A stretch of DNA of 64,000 nucleotides from Phycisphaerae bacterium (GCA_017993835.1 JAGOLX010000007.1:82913-146912), one strand, 5' to 3'; counted from the stretch's first letter, positions 32,283-40,692 are shown. The notes: a model not told the origin generated them from the sequence alone. Numbers and translations are program-made.

Positions 32283-32933
32283 ATGTTTCAAACGGTTGCG
32301 ATCCTAGCTCTCCTGGTGACATTCATCGGCATCGCTCTGCACTGGGTCCTGACCCCGACGGGGGGGGCGCGATGCCCGCTCAGCGGCGCGGTCCATGTCT
32401 TCAGTCTGCTGCTCGTCGAGCAGAAGTCGAGCCTGCTGGGCGCGTTGAAGAAGCTCTGCTATCTCGTCGCGATGGTCTGCTTTCTGGTTCTGGCCTTCAC
32501 CGGGTTCTGGCCGACGCTCGTCCATGGGGAGCATATCTCCGGGTTCCTCATGTACATCCACGCGACGTTTGCCCCGGTCTTTGCGTTGTGTCTGGCGATC
32601 CTGGCGATCACCTGGGCGGGCAGCAACCGGTTCAGCTTCGCGGATGCCCCCTGGCTGACGCGGCTGCTCCGACGCGTGACGAGCCTCCGCGTCCCGGTCG
32701 ATGACCGCCCCTGGCGCTGCTCGCTGGCGGTGTACAAGCTGGCCTTCTGGGCGATCCTGTTCCTGGCGCTGCCCCTGGTCTTGTCCATCGTGGTCAGCAT
32801 GTTCCACCTGCTGGGCACCGATTGGCAGTACTTCACGCTGGCGGCGCATCGGTGGATCAGCCTGGTCTTTGCGATTGCGGTGATTGTCCATACTTACTTG
32901 GCGATACGACTGCGGATGGCGTGCCGCGACTAG
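32283..32933 (+). CDS. Integral membrane cytochrome b-type subunit (NarI/b561-like)
   Basis: The protein is 216 aa with about five transmembrane helices. Histidines suitable as haem b ligands are in helix 1 (ALHWVL), helix 3 (GFLMYIHATFAP) and the last helix (LAAHRWISLVFAIAVIVHTYL, with two His 13 residues apart on one helix). This layout resembles NarI or formate-dehydrogenase gamma subunits, which exchange electrons between quinol and a periplasmic partner. It follows the seven-haem cytochrome gene by 85 bases, and the pair is most likely a quinone-linked electron-transfer module for the locus. The direction of electron flow cannot be told. Confidence 0.72.
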   Translation: MFQTVAILALLVTFIGIALHWVLTPTGGARCPLSGAVHVFSLLLVEQKSSLLGALKKLCYLVAMVCFLVLAFTGFWPTLVHGEHISGFLMYIHATFAPVFALCLAILAITWAGSNRFSFADAPWLTRLLRRVTSLRVPVDDRPWRCSLAVYKLAFWAILFLALPLVLSIVVSMFHLLGTDWQYFTLAAHRWISLVFAIAVIVHTYLAIRLRMACRD

Positions 32934-33106
32934 GCGCGTCGTCGGATCGTGCGAGTGTGCGGTTGAGAAGCCGGGCCTTGAACGCTTGCGGGCCCGGCAT
33001 CAGTACATCAGGGCGCAGGGACGGGCCTTGCTCGGACCGGCTCAGCGACCTGTTGAAGTGATGGGGAGAATGTGTGAGTCGGGTATTTGATTAAGGAGAG
33101 CCGATC

Positions 33107-34507
33107 ATGAGTAATGGAACGTTGCCAAGTTACCTGAGTATGGCCAAAGCCAATCCGCCCACCAACCGGGCGCCGTGGTACAAGAACACCGCACCAACCT
33201 ACGCGGGCATCTTCCTGTGGTTTGCATTCTGGATGCAGGCTCCCAGCGGGGGTACGATGGGACCCGGCACAACCGGGGTTCCAGGTGGCCTGTTGTCTCA
33301 AGGAATCGGAGTTGCTCTTCTCGGCCTGATCGTCGCAGCGCTGCTGTGCCATTTCCTCTTCTACTACGTTCCGGGCATGCTTGGTCTCAAGACAGGTTTG
33401 CCACTGTACGTCGTTGGCACCTCGACGTACGGAACCCAGGGTGGTTTTCTCATGCCGGGTTTCCTGATGGGAGTCCTGCAGTTCGGCTGGCTCGGTGTCA
33501 ATGCCTATTTCTCTTCGCAGGCGCTGGCGCCCCTTGTTGGCGGCAACGTTGTGGCTGTGAAGATCCTGGCGGTTATCTGGGCGGTTCTGGCTGCATTCGT
33601 CGGGCTCAAGGGGATTCAGTACGTAGCAAAGGTTGCCACGTTCCTGCCCTTGATACCCCTGGCTGCTCTGCTGATTCTCCTGGTGAAGACGCTGGGCGGC
33701 ATAAGCAGTTTTGACCCTGAGAAGTACGTGGCGGCAGGCGTCCTTGCAGAGAAGGGCGGCGCCGGTCTCGGCTTCCTCGGCGTAATCGCGCTGAGTATGA
33801 CATATGTCATCGGATTCTTCGCTACAGCCGGTGCTGCGGGCGTGGATTTTGGAACTGGAAGCCGGGATGCGAAAGATGTTCAGATGGGTGGCTTGGTCGG
33901 TATCGCGGTGGCCACGATCATATCGGCTGGAATCGCCGTTCTGATTGGTGCCGGGGCTTTTGGAAAGACCGGGACCTACGCTGTGAATCCTGCTGATCCT
34001 GGGTTCATGGGAAGTGTCCTGGGGTCTACTGGGGCTGGCGCCGTGGTGGGTGTGTTGCTGGCCGTTGCGGCTTTCCCGTCTGCCTGCTTCTCATCCCTTA
34101 TCGCAGCCAACAGCTTCAAGACTGTGATGCCGAAGGTGAATCCTTTCATCTCCGTGAGCGTTGGTGCCGCAGTCAGCGTCCTGCTGGCCGTAACCGGCTG
34201 GGCAGGCAAGGCAGGAAGTGTCTTCACGGTTATTGGTGCCTCTTTCGGACCCATCTGCGGCGCCATGCTGGTGGACTACTACCTGTCCGGCCAGAAATGG
34301 GCCGGTCCGCGTCAGGGCTGGAACCTGGCGGGCTGGATCTCCTGGGCTGTCGGCTTCATGGTCGGAATTGCGCCTCTCGTCAAGATCGCTAATGTCCCGG
34401 CGGCACCCTTGATGGCCTTCATCGTCGGCGCCGTCGTGTACTTCGTCCTGGCCAAGGCAGGTTTGCAGCCGCCTGTGGTTCCGATGCCCACCGCTGAGTC
34501 GAAGTAA
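33107..34507 (+). CDS. NCS1-type permease (cytosine/purine/allantoin family)
   Basis: The protein is 466 aa. TTAAGGAGAG precedes the ATG at 33107. It has about twelve hydrophobic helices. The N-terminal APWYKNTAPTYAGIFLWFAFW and the GLPLYVVGTSTYGTQGGF segment match the style of NCS1 transporters such as CodB, which import cytosine or related nitrogen compounds with Na+ or H+. The exact substrate is not clear; no deaminase or hydantoinase gene is adjacent. The third-base usage is less GC-rich than in the neighbouring genes. A strong terminator follows, so it forms its own unit. The 173-base upstream gap contains a GCCGGGCC/GGCCCGGC hairpin but no known riboswitch. Confidence 0.75.
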   Translation: MSNGTLPSYLSMAKANPPTNRAPWYKNTAPTYAGIFLWFAFWMQAPSGGTMGPGTTGVPGGLLSQGIGVALLGLIVAALLCHFLFYYVPGMLGLKTGLPLYVVGTSTYGTQGGFLMPGFLMGVLQFGWLGVNAYFSSQALAPLVGGNVVAVKILAVIWAVLAAFVGLKGIQYVAKVATFLPLIPLAALLILLVKTLGGISSFDPEKYVAAGVLAEKGGAGLGFLGVIALSMTYVIGFFATAGAAGVDFGTGSRDAKDVQMGGLVGIAVATIISAGIAVLIGAGAFGKTGTYAVNPADPGFMGSVLGSTGAGAVVGVLLAVAAFPSACFSSLIAANSFKTVMPKVNPFISVSVGAAVSVLLAVTGWAGKAGSVFTVIGASFGPICGAMLVDYYLSGQKWAGPRQGWNLAGWISWAVGFMVGIAPLVKIANVPAAPLMAFIVGAVVYFVLAKAGLQPPVVPMPTAESK

Positions 34508-34560
34508 GCGGATCGATCCACTCCGCAGCCCGCCACGGGCAGCACTCTATGAATGATCGT

Positions 34561-34597
34561 GCAGGGATTCGGGGATTCTCGAATCCCTGCTTTTTTT
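34561..34597 (+). terminator. Rho-independent terminator after the permease
   Basis: GCAGGGATTCG (34561-34571) pairs perfectly with CGAATCCCTGC (34580-34590) and is followed by seven T. It is one of the clearest terminators in the window. Confidence 0.9.
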
Positions 34598-34641
34598 CGT
34601 GGATCGTGGGAAGCATGTAACAAAATGCCTTGGGGCGCAAC

Positions 34642-34670
34642 TTGACAAGGGATACTCAGGCGGCTACTAT
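34642..34670 (+). promoter_or_regulatory. Promoter for the lipoprotein gene
   Basis: TTGACA (34642-34647), a 17-base spacer and TACTAT (34665-34670). The leader to the start at 34773 is about 96 bases. Confidence 0.6.
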
Positions 34671-34772
34671 GCCCCTTTTGGCCGGTCGGGACGCGACCCG
34701 AGTCGGCTCTGCACTCTGGGACGTCGAGGTAGAGTGTCATATACTGGGTTTCATGTGATTGAGGTTAGTGAG

Positions 34773-35657
34773 ATGAGAAAGAAGTCCGATTCCATGATGA
34801 AAGCAGTCTTTGTAGTGGCTTTGACGGCCCTGCTGTGTCTGGGCATGTCGTGCAAGAAACAGCCCGACCCGGCGCCGAGTCAGCCTGCGGCCAAGGATAC
34901 CCAAGCGAAGCCCGCCGAGGCGAAACCGGCTGAGGTAGAACCGGCGGAAGTGAAGCCGGCGGAGACCCCTGCCCAGCCGACGGTGACGGAAGCCGCGAAA
35001 CCTGCGGAAACAACCCCGGCTCCCGCTCCCGCCCAGGCGGCGGCTCCTGCGGGCTATGCGCCCCTCGCCCTCGAGCTGCCCAAGCCGATGTTCGTCGGCA
35101 CGCCGCAGGACATGAAGGTGGACAACCTGGAGAAGCCGCTGGGAAGGGCCCGCCCGCCGTTCCTGGCCCCCGCGGGCGCCGCTCTGCTGTCCAGGGGCAA
35201 GCCCGTCTCCGCCAGCGATGAAGAGCCCATCATCGGCGAGATCGAGATGATCACCGATGGCGACAAGGAAGCCGCCGACGGCAGCTACGTCGAGCTCGGA
35301 CCCCTGATGCAGTACGTGACCATCGATCTCGAGAAGCAGTGCGAGCTGTACGCCATCGTGGTGTGGCACTATCACAAGCAGCCCCGCGTGTACCACGATG
35401 TGGTCATCCAACTGTCGAACGACAAGGACTTCATCACGGACGTCAAGACGGTCTTCAACAACGACACCGACAACTCCTCGGGTCAGGGCATCGGCAAAGA
35501 CATGCACTACGTCGAGACCAACGAGGGTAAGCTGATCGACCTGGTTTCGCAGGGCAGCCCGAAGGCCCGCTACATCCGTCTGTACAGCAATACGAACACG
35601 AGCAACGACCTGAACCACTACATCGAGGTCGAAGCTTTCGGCAAGCCGGTGGAATGA
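34773..35657 (+). CDS. Probable lipoprotein with PAE-rich linker and discoidin-like domain
   Basis: The protein is 294 aa; the ATG at 34773 has GAGG upstream. The signal sequence ends LGMSC-KK, so the Cys near residue 27 may be lipidated, though the lipobox is not perfect. Residues 30-100 are a low-complexity linker with repeated K-P-A-E and P-A-E-V units, fit to span the envelope. Residues 130-294 resemble an F5/8 type C (discoidin) fold: SASDEEPIIGEIEMITDGDKEAADGSY, then strands to ARYIRLYSN. Such domains bind sugars or proteins. The membrane glycosyltransferase gene overlaps its stop by four bases (ATGA), so the two are coupled. Confidence 0.7.
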   Translation: MRKKSDSMMKAVFVVALTALLCLGMSCKKQPDPAPSQPAAKDTQAKPAEAKPAEVEPAEVKPAETPAQPTVTEAAKPAETTPAPAPAQAAAPAGYAPLALELPKPMFVGTPQDMKVDNLEKPLGRARPPFLAPAGAALLSRGKPVSASDEEPIIGEIEMITDGDKEAADGSYVELGPLMQYVTIDLEKQCELYAIVVWHYHKQPRVYHDVVIQLSNDKDFITDVKTVFNNDTDNSSGQGIGKDMHYVETNEGKLIDLVSQGSPKARYIRLYSNTNTSNDLNHYIEVEAFGKPVE

Positions 35658-37444
35658 CAACGGTACGGATGGGGAATAGCCCTTGGGTCGCGTGGCTTCG
35701 TCATCCCTTCACTTGCGCTTCATTCGGGACGACAGCCGGCGTGGGCGGGGCGACCCGGATCCCCACGACGTGCCTGGATCGAGCCTCGCACGGTCAGAGG
35801 CTCAGGCTATTCTGGTTCTGGATTTTCATCGCGGCGCTCGGAGCGTTGGCGTTCCGAGCGCCGCGTCTTTCCATGCGGCCGATGCACACCGACGAGGCCG
35901 TCCACGCCGACAAATTCGGCACGCTCCTCGAATACGGAACGTATGAGTATGACCCCCACGAGTACCACGGTCCCACGCTCAATTACTTCACGCTGATCCC
36001 CGCCTGGCTGGGTCGCGAACGCACGTACACGGAAGTCACCGAGTTCACGCTGCGCATCGTGCCTGTGGTCTGGGGCACGATCCTCGTTGTGCTGATCGCG
36101 GGCCTGTCGCGAGGTCTCGGATGGGCGGCGCTGGCAGCGGCGGTCCTGGCGGCCTTCTCGCCGGCGATGGTCTTCTACAGCCGGTACTACATCCAGGAGA
36201 TGCTGCTGGCCAGTTTCACGCTGGGCGTCATCGTCTGTGGATATCGCTACGTGCGGACGAGATCGCTCGTCTGGGTTCTGGCGACAGGCGGATTCGCGGG
36301 ACTGATGCACGCCACGAAAGAGACTGCGATTATCGCATTCGGCTCGATGGTGCTGGCGCTGGCTCTCGTGGTACTGACCCAGTCGGGCGCGGACCGACGG
36401 CGCGTCCTCGCCGGCGTCAACTGGCTCCACGTCCTGTTGGGCGTCGTCGCCGCGGCGGTCGTTTCGGCCCTGCTGTTCTCCGTCTTTCTCCGTCGTCCCG
36501 CAGGCATTTTCGACTCCTACCGCACGTACGCGACGTACTTCGGTCGGGCAGGGGGACAGGACACCGCGCACGTGCATCCGTGGTATTATTACCTGCAGAT
36601 CCTCCTCTATGCTCGATATGCCCACGGCCCGATCTGGACCGAAGCCTGGATCGTTCTGCTGGCGGTCGTGGGTCTGGCGCCCGTGGTGAGAGGGGCACAG
36701 GTCGGACGGATCGATCGCAAGCTCGTGCGATTCGTCGCGATCTACACCCTCGCGATGACCGTCCTCTACTCGGCAATTCCCTACAAGACGCCGTGGTGCC
36801 TGTTGAGCTTCCTGACCGGCCTGATTCTGCTGGCGGGCGTCGGGATGGTGACGCTCTGGACCTGGGCGAGAACACCCGTCCATCGCGGTCTCGTGGCAAT
36901 GCTGGCGGTGGCCGCGGTGGGGCATCTGGCGTTTCTGTCGTACCGCGCGAACTTCGTATATTCCTCCGACTGCCGCAATCCCTATGTGTATGCCCACCCC
37001 ACGGACGAGATCTTCACCGCGGTGAAGATCGTCCAGGAGTACGCCGCGACGACGGGTGTAGGCCGATCCGAGGACCGGCCGATCCAGGTCGCAGTCCCGG
37101 GCAAGGACTACTGGCCGCTTCCCTGGTACTTTCGAGACCTCTTTGTCGGATATACGTCCGAGATCCCGAGCGAAGTGGGGCCGCTGATACTGCTTTCGGA
37201 CCAGCTCGAGGGCGCCCTCCAGCGCCGGATCTACGAGGAGACGCCCCGCGAGCAGCAGTGGCTGCCGATGTACCTGTTTGACAAGCCGTACTACATCTGG
37301 TTCAGGCCGGGAGTGAAGCTGACGGGATTCGTTCGCAAAGACCTCTGGGACGAGAACGCGGCCCGCCAGTCGGACGCCGCGGCATTGATCGAGGCAAGCC
37401 ATGACAGACAAGACCCGCCCAGCGGAGACGCAGTTCGTCCATAG
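35654..37444 (+). CDS. TIGR03663-type membrane glycosyltransferase (PMT-like)
   Basis: The protein is 596 aa with about ten transmembrane helices. The catalytic loop after helix 1 reads MHTDEAVHADKFG near residue 77, where the D-E pair corresponds to the metal/sugar site of dolichyl-phosphate-mannose-protein mannosyltransferases. YSRYYIQEM near residue 175 and the YHGPTLNY loop fit the TIGR03663 family. It should move a sugar from a polyprenyl phosphate donor to a protein or polymer outside the membrane. The N-terminal 45 residues before the first helix are unusually polar, so the true start could be later. It overlaps both neighbours. Confidence 0.72.
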   Translation: MTTVRMGNSPWVAWLRHPFTCASFGTTAGVGGATRIPTTCLDRASHGQRLRLFWFWIFIAALGALAFRAPRLSMRPMHTDEAVHADKFGTLLEYGTYEYDPHEYHGPTLNYFTLIPAWLGRERTYTEVTEFTLRIVPVVWGTILVVLIAGLSRGLGWAALAAAVLAAFSPAMVFYSRYYIQEMLLASFTLGVIVCGYRYVRTRSLVWVLATGGFAGLMHATKETAIIAFGSMVLALALVVLTQSGADRRRVLAGVNWLHVLLGVVAAAVVSALLFSVFLRRPAGIFDSYRTYATYFGRAGGQDTAHVHPWYYYLQILLYARYAHGPIWTEAWIVLLAVVGLAPVVRGAQVGRIDRKLVRFVAIYTLAMTVLYSAIPYKTPWCLLSFLTGLILLAGVGMVTLWTWARTPVHRGLVAMLAVAAVGHLAFLSYRANFVYSSDCRNPYVYAHPTDEIFTAVKIVQEYAATTGVGRSEDRPIQVAVPGKDYWPLPWYFRDLFVGYTSEIPSEVGPLILLSDQLEGALQRRIYEETPREQQWLPMYLFDKPYYIWFRPGVKLTGFVRKDLWDENAARQSDAAALIEASHDRQDPPSGDAVRP

Positions 37445-38390
37445 CGACTGGGCGGCTGTGTCCGGCGTACACCGCTTCTCGCACCAGGCGATGGCGACCA
37501 CGTTCGAGGTAAGAGTCCAGCACGAGGACCGCACCTATGCCCAGCAGGCCGCGGCGGCCGCGTTCGATGAGGTCGATCGCATCGAAGGCGTCCTGAGCCG
37601 GTACCTGGAGTCCAGCGATGTGACGCAGATCAACCACCTGCCCGCGGGCACACCCGTACACATTGCGCTGGACACCTTCGAGTGCCTGCGAATCAGCGCC
37701 GAGATGCACTCGCAGACGGGCGGGGCATTCGATGTCACCGTGGGGTTCCTCATCGATTGCTGGCGGGACGAGGAGAAAAGGCCGCGAACGCCGTCGGCCG
37801 AGGAACTGCAGTTTGCCCTCGACCACACCGGCACGGATCTGATCCTGCTCGACGAACCGACGTGCGCCGTGGCTCTGCTGGCTAGTCCCCTGCGGATCGA
37901 CCTGGGCGGCGTGGGCAAGGGCTACGCGGTGGATCGGATGGCCGAGATGCTGAAGGAGTGGGATATCGATCGCGCGTTGATTCACGGTGGGTTCAGCTCG
38001 GTACTGGCCATCGAGCCTCCCGTCGGCATGGAGGGTTGGCCTGTCACGCTCAGTCATCCGAGGGATCGCAGCCGAACGCTCGCCCGGCTTTCTCTGTCGC
38101 ACGGTTCCGTGAGCGGCTCCGGCGTCGAGAAGGGCCAGCATATCATCGACCCGCGCACCGGCCGGCCCGTCGAGGGCAAGCTGGCGACTTGGTCGGTAGC
38201 GCCCGACGCTGCCTGCGCGGACGCCCTCTCCACCGCCTTCATGGTGATGACGGCGGCGGAGGTGGCAGACTACTGTCGCGACCATTCCGATGTCCGCGGA
38301 TTGCTCATTCTGCCGGAGGATGCCGGAACTGGTCGAGCGGAGCAAATCGTGCCTGTCGGGACGTGGGGGGCAGGGGAACTCCTCCTGTGA
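37401..38390 (+). CDS. apbE: FAD:protein FMN transferase (ApbE family)
   Basis: The protein is 329 aa and begins 44 bases inside the end of the upstream gene. Family marks are MATTFEVRV near residue 31, the FDVTVGFLIDCW segment, DLGGVGKGYAVDRMAEML near residue 172, HGGFSSVLAIE near residue 195, and the metal-binding HIIDPRTGRPVEG near residue 250 with ADALSTAFMV. ApbE proteins attach FMN to a Thr/Ser of electron-transfer subunits such as RnfG or NqrC. No lipoprotein signal is visible, unlike many ApbE proteins, so this one may act in the cytoplasm. No target subunit is encoded in the window. Confidence 0.9.
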   Translation: MTDKTRPAETQFVHSDWAAVSGVHRFSHQAMATTFEVRVQHEDRTYAQQAAAAAFDEVDRIEGVLSRYLESSDVTQINHLPAGTPVHIALDTFECLRISAEMHSQTGGAFDVTVGFLIDCWRDEEKRPRTPSAEELQFALDHTGTDLILLDEPTCAVALLASPLRIDLGGVGKGYAVDRMAEMLKEWDIDRALIHGGFSSVLAIEPPVGMEGWPVTLSHPRDRSRTLARLSLSHGSVSGSGVEKGQHIIDPRTGRPVEGKLATWSVAPDAACADALSTAFMVMTAAEVADYCRDHSDVRGLLILPEDAGTGRAEQIVPVGTWGAGELLL

Positions 38391-38424
38391 CGCCGCAGGG
38401 GGAGGATGGTGCGTCGCATGGACC

Positions 38425-39159
38425 CTACTTCCGCCGTGCATCCCTGGCCATCGCCCGTTTGATCCTGTGCAGTTCGACGAGTACGGACCAGGGGGTTCGC
38501 GTGACGGAGAGCCGGCTGTCCGGATCGCAGACCCACTCGACGGGAAACTCGCCGATGCGGTAGCCCTTGCGGAGGGCCCGCAGGATGATCTCGATGTCGA
38601 ACATGAAGCCGTCGGAGGTGCACTCCGCGTACAGTTCCCTCGCAATGTCGCCTTTGTACATCTTGAATCCACACTGGGTGTCCGTCAGTTCCCGCGGCAC
38701 GCCCAGCATGGTGCGGACCATGAACTTGAAGGTGCGGGACAGGAGCCGACGGTGCAATGGTTGATCCTGGAGAATGTCGCTCTGGATGTGCCGGCGAGAG
38801 CCGTGGGCCATGTCGCACTGGTCGTTTCGGAGCATCTCCAGGCCCAGGAGGGCATTGCCGTAGGGGATGCACAGCCCGCAGTCGGCGAACATGGCATACC
38901 GGCCGGTGGAGGCCATCATTCCCGTGCGGACGCCGTGGCCTTTCCCGCGGTGTTGCTCGTAGCGAATGACGTTCAGCTTCACTCCCGATGGGACTGCGAC
39001 CGCTCGGGCCGCTTGTGTCGTGTCGTCCTCGCTGCCGTCATCGACGACGAGGATCTCGCCCGCCAGACTGTTGGCCACGAGGAACTCCGAGGCGGCCTTC
39101 ACATCTCGCGCGATCTTCCTGCTTTCCTCGAAGGCCGGTATTACGATCGACAAATCCAT
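38425..39159 (-). CDS. GT2 glycosyltransferase (dolichyl-phosphate glucosyltransferase-like)
   Basis: The product is 244 aa from the ATG at 39159, with AGGAA at spacing seven. The GT-A domain shows MDLSIVIPAFEES at the start, VVDDGSEDDT near residue 38, GKGHGVRTGMMASTGRY near residue 63, then ADCGLCIP where family members have D-A-D, and TDTQCGFKMYKGD near residue 150. The overall layout is that of dolichyl/undecaprenyl-phosphate glucosyltransferases, which make the lipid-linked sugar donor. It converges on apbE and is near the PMT-like enzyme, which would use such a donor; that link is inference. The D-x-D site is atypical (ADCG). Confidence 0.8.
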   Translation of the reverse strand: MDLSIVIPAFEESRKIARDVKAASEFLVANSLAGEILVVDDGSEDDTTQAARAVAVPSGVKLNVIRYEQHRGKGHGVRTGMMASTGRYAMFADCGLCIPYGNALLGLEMLRNDQCDMAHGSRRHIQSDILQDQPLHRRLLSRTFKFMVRTMLGVPRELTDTQCGFKMYKGDIARELYAECTSDGFMFDIEIILRALRKGYRIGEFPVEWVCDPDSRLSVTRTPWSVLVELHRIKRAMARDARRK

Positions 39160-39334
39160 GCCGCATTCCTGACAAAGAAGTAGCACACGCTGCTTTCACG
39201 AGTCCCGATTATAAGGCCCGTGACGCGACTGGCAAAGGCGGAAACAACAAAGCCAACACGCTTCCTGGTCATTGAGTCGACGTTGCTGGGTCGAAAGGCT
39301 GGACTTGGCGATCGATATCGTGTAAGATAATGAA

Positions 39335-39579
39335 ATGCCTGTCGTCCTGAGACATAAGGGTTCCGGTTTTTCTTTCACTCGAACGAGGGCGACCCGTTGG
39401 AGCCATTGCACATCCACGTACGCAAAGGGGAGTGCGTCGCAAAGTTCTGGTTGGAACCGGAGCCCGGTGTGGCGCGTGCATACGGATTGACTTCTGGTGA
39501 GCTGCGTGAGCTGCTTGCCGTTGCCATCGAGAACCGTGAGTTGATTCGGAGATATTGGAATGAACACTTTGGTGTCTGA
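39335..39579 (+). pseudogene. DUF4160 gene with a one-base frameshift
   Basis: From the ATG at 39335 the frame reads MPVVLRHKG, then becomes meaningless. In the next frame it continues RFFFHSNEGD, then EPLHIHVRKGE and YGLTSGELREL, the standard DUF4160 sequence to the stop at 39579. Joining the two needs one extra base near 39360-39363 (GGGTTCCGG instead of GGGTTTCCGG). DUF4160 proteins are small and often paired with DUF2442, as here. Either the gene is dead or the base call is wrong. An in-frame TTG at 39397 could give a 60 aa fragment. It overlaps the DUF2442 gene by 20 bases. Confidence 0.65.
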
Positions 39580-39823
39580 TGCTCTGGCAAAACGGGTCTG
39601 GTTCGATGAGGACACCATGTGGGTTGATCTGGTGGATGGGCGTACGCTCGGTGTCCCACTGGCGTATTTTCCCCGGCTTCTCAACGCCTCGCCTACCCAG
39701 CGGATGAAGTATGTGGTGAGCGGCGGGGGAACAGGCCTGCATTGGGATGATCTCGATGAAGACATCGACGTTCCTGCCTTGCTCCTCGGTGTTGGCGACA
39801 GAACCCGCAAGTCGGCGTCGTAG
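39560..39823 (+). CDS. DUF2442 protein
   Basis: The protein is 87 aa. VWFDEDTMWVDLVDGRTLGVPLAYFPRLL near residues 13-41, followed by GTGLHWDDLDEDIDVPALL, is the complete DUF2442 pattern. The function is unknown. It commonly sits directly after DUF4160, and the pair behaves in genomes like a small two-gene module, possibly toxin-antitoxin. Here the partner is frameshifted while this gene is intact, the situation expected if DUF2442 is the harmless half. That reading is inference. Confidence 0.8.
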   Translation: MNTLVSDALAKRVWFDEDTMWVDLVDGRTLGVPLAYFPRLLNASPTQRMKYVVSGGGTGLHWDDLDEDIDVPALLLGVGDRTRKSAS

Positions 39824-39858
39824 GAAACAGGCACGATGTTTTCGGAACTCGCTCAACG

Positions 39859-40527
39859 ATGAAATCGAAAAAGGCCACTCTGATCTTCGGGCTGCTGGCC
39901 ATCTTCTGCTTGGCTAGCGCTGGCGCGTATTGGGCGTGGGAGGAGCGCTTTTGGCCATTCTGCACCGGCAGAAAAGACGAGGCGTTTCTCGACACGACTT
40001 TCGGGATGTCCCCACAAGAGGTGCGCAGGTCGCTGGCCCATCATGGAGCACAGTTGTTGAGTTACGCGGAGTATCGGAAGACCGAGCCAGAGCCGAGCAT
40101 AGACACGTTCGGCGCCATTCCGGTATTCTCCGACGATCGCCGGGAAGACGCCTCGCTCTATATGTCGTCGATTGAGATGTTCGACTCGAAGGTGGAGGCA
40201 GAGTTTAATTTTCGACGCTGGCGTTTGGCCTCGGTCGGAGTTCACATTGACCCGATTGCACGAAGCGAAGCCGAGTCTGTGGTCGCTGGCATTGAGTCCA
40301 AGCTGCGCAGCACCTACCAGTTTTCACATCGCGAGGAGAGCCGCGATATCCCCGGCGCTTACACGCTGCATTTTGCGTCGTCGAGCACCACGCCTTCATT
40401 GTGGGTCAACCTCACGGACCGTGCGCGGCCAATCATCATTTTGACCGTTGTGGATCCGACGACCCAGTTGGCTCGGAAGCGTGAGATTGAGAACAGAGAG
40501 CACACGGTATTTGGAGGGGATAAATGA
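39859..40527 (+). CDS. Hypothetical protein with N-terminal membrane anchor
   Basis: The protein is 222 aa. Residues 1-5 are positively charged and residues 8-27 hydrophobic (TLIFGLLAIFCLASAGAYWAW), so it is either a signal anchor or a secreted protein with an uncleaved helix. The remaining domain (TTFGMSPQEVRRSLAHHGAQLL near residue 47) resembles small helix-strand modules where G-M-S-x-x-E-V-R starts a repeat-like fold seen in many envelope proteins of unknown role. No catalytic motif is seen. The gene lies 35 bases after DUF2442 but probably belongs to no common pathway. Confidence 0.55.
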   Translation: MKSKKATLIFGLLAIFCLASAGAYWAWEERFWPFCTGRKDEAFLDTTFGMSPQEVRRSLAHHGAQLLSYAEYRKTEPEPSIDTFGAIPVFSDDRREDASLYMSSIEMFDSKVEAEFNFRRWRLASVGVHIDPIARSEAESVVAGIESKLRSTYQFSHREESRDIPGAYTLHFASSSTTPSLWVNLTDRARPIIILTVVDPTTQLARKREIENREHTVFGGDK

Positions 40528-40631
40528 AGAGACTGGCTGACAGGAACGCTGGAGGCTACTGACGTCACAGATGCGCGAAGTCGGATCTGGCAGCAGGCCG
40601 TTGAAGACGTGGGATGGGGCACGGAAAGGAA

Positions 40632-40663
40632 AAGGGCGGCGGTCCTTGATAGACGCCGCCCTT
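40632..40663 (-). terminator. Terminator of the aminotransferase operon
   Basis: AAGGGCGGCG (40632-40641) pairs perfectly with CGCCGCCCTT (40654-40663). Read on the minus strand the stem is followed by TTTCCTTTCC. It lies 30 bases after the stop of the aminotransferase gene. Confidence 0.75.
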
Positions 40664-40692
40664 GAAGACTTGAAGCTGATGCTTCTATTGGC

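Noticed and set aside
32934-33106. Riboswitch before the NCS1 permease
   Set aside because: One GC-rich hairpin is present, but no TPP, purine or preQ1 consensus could be found.
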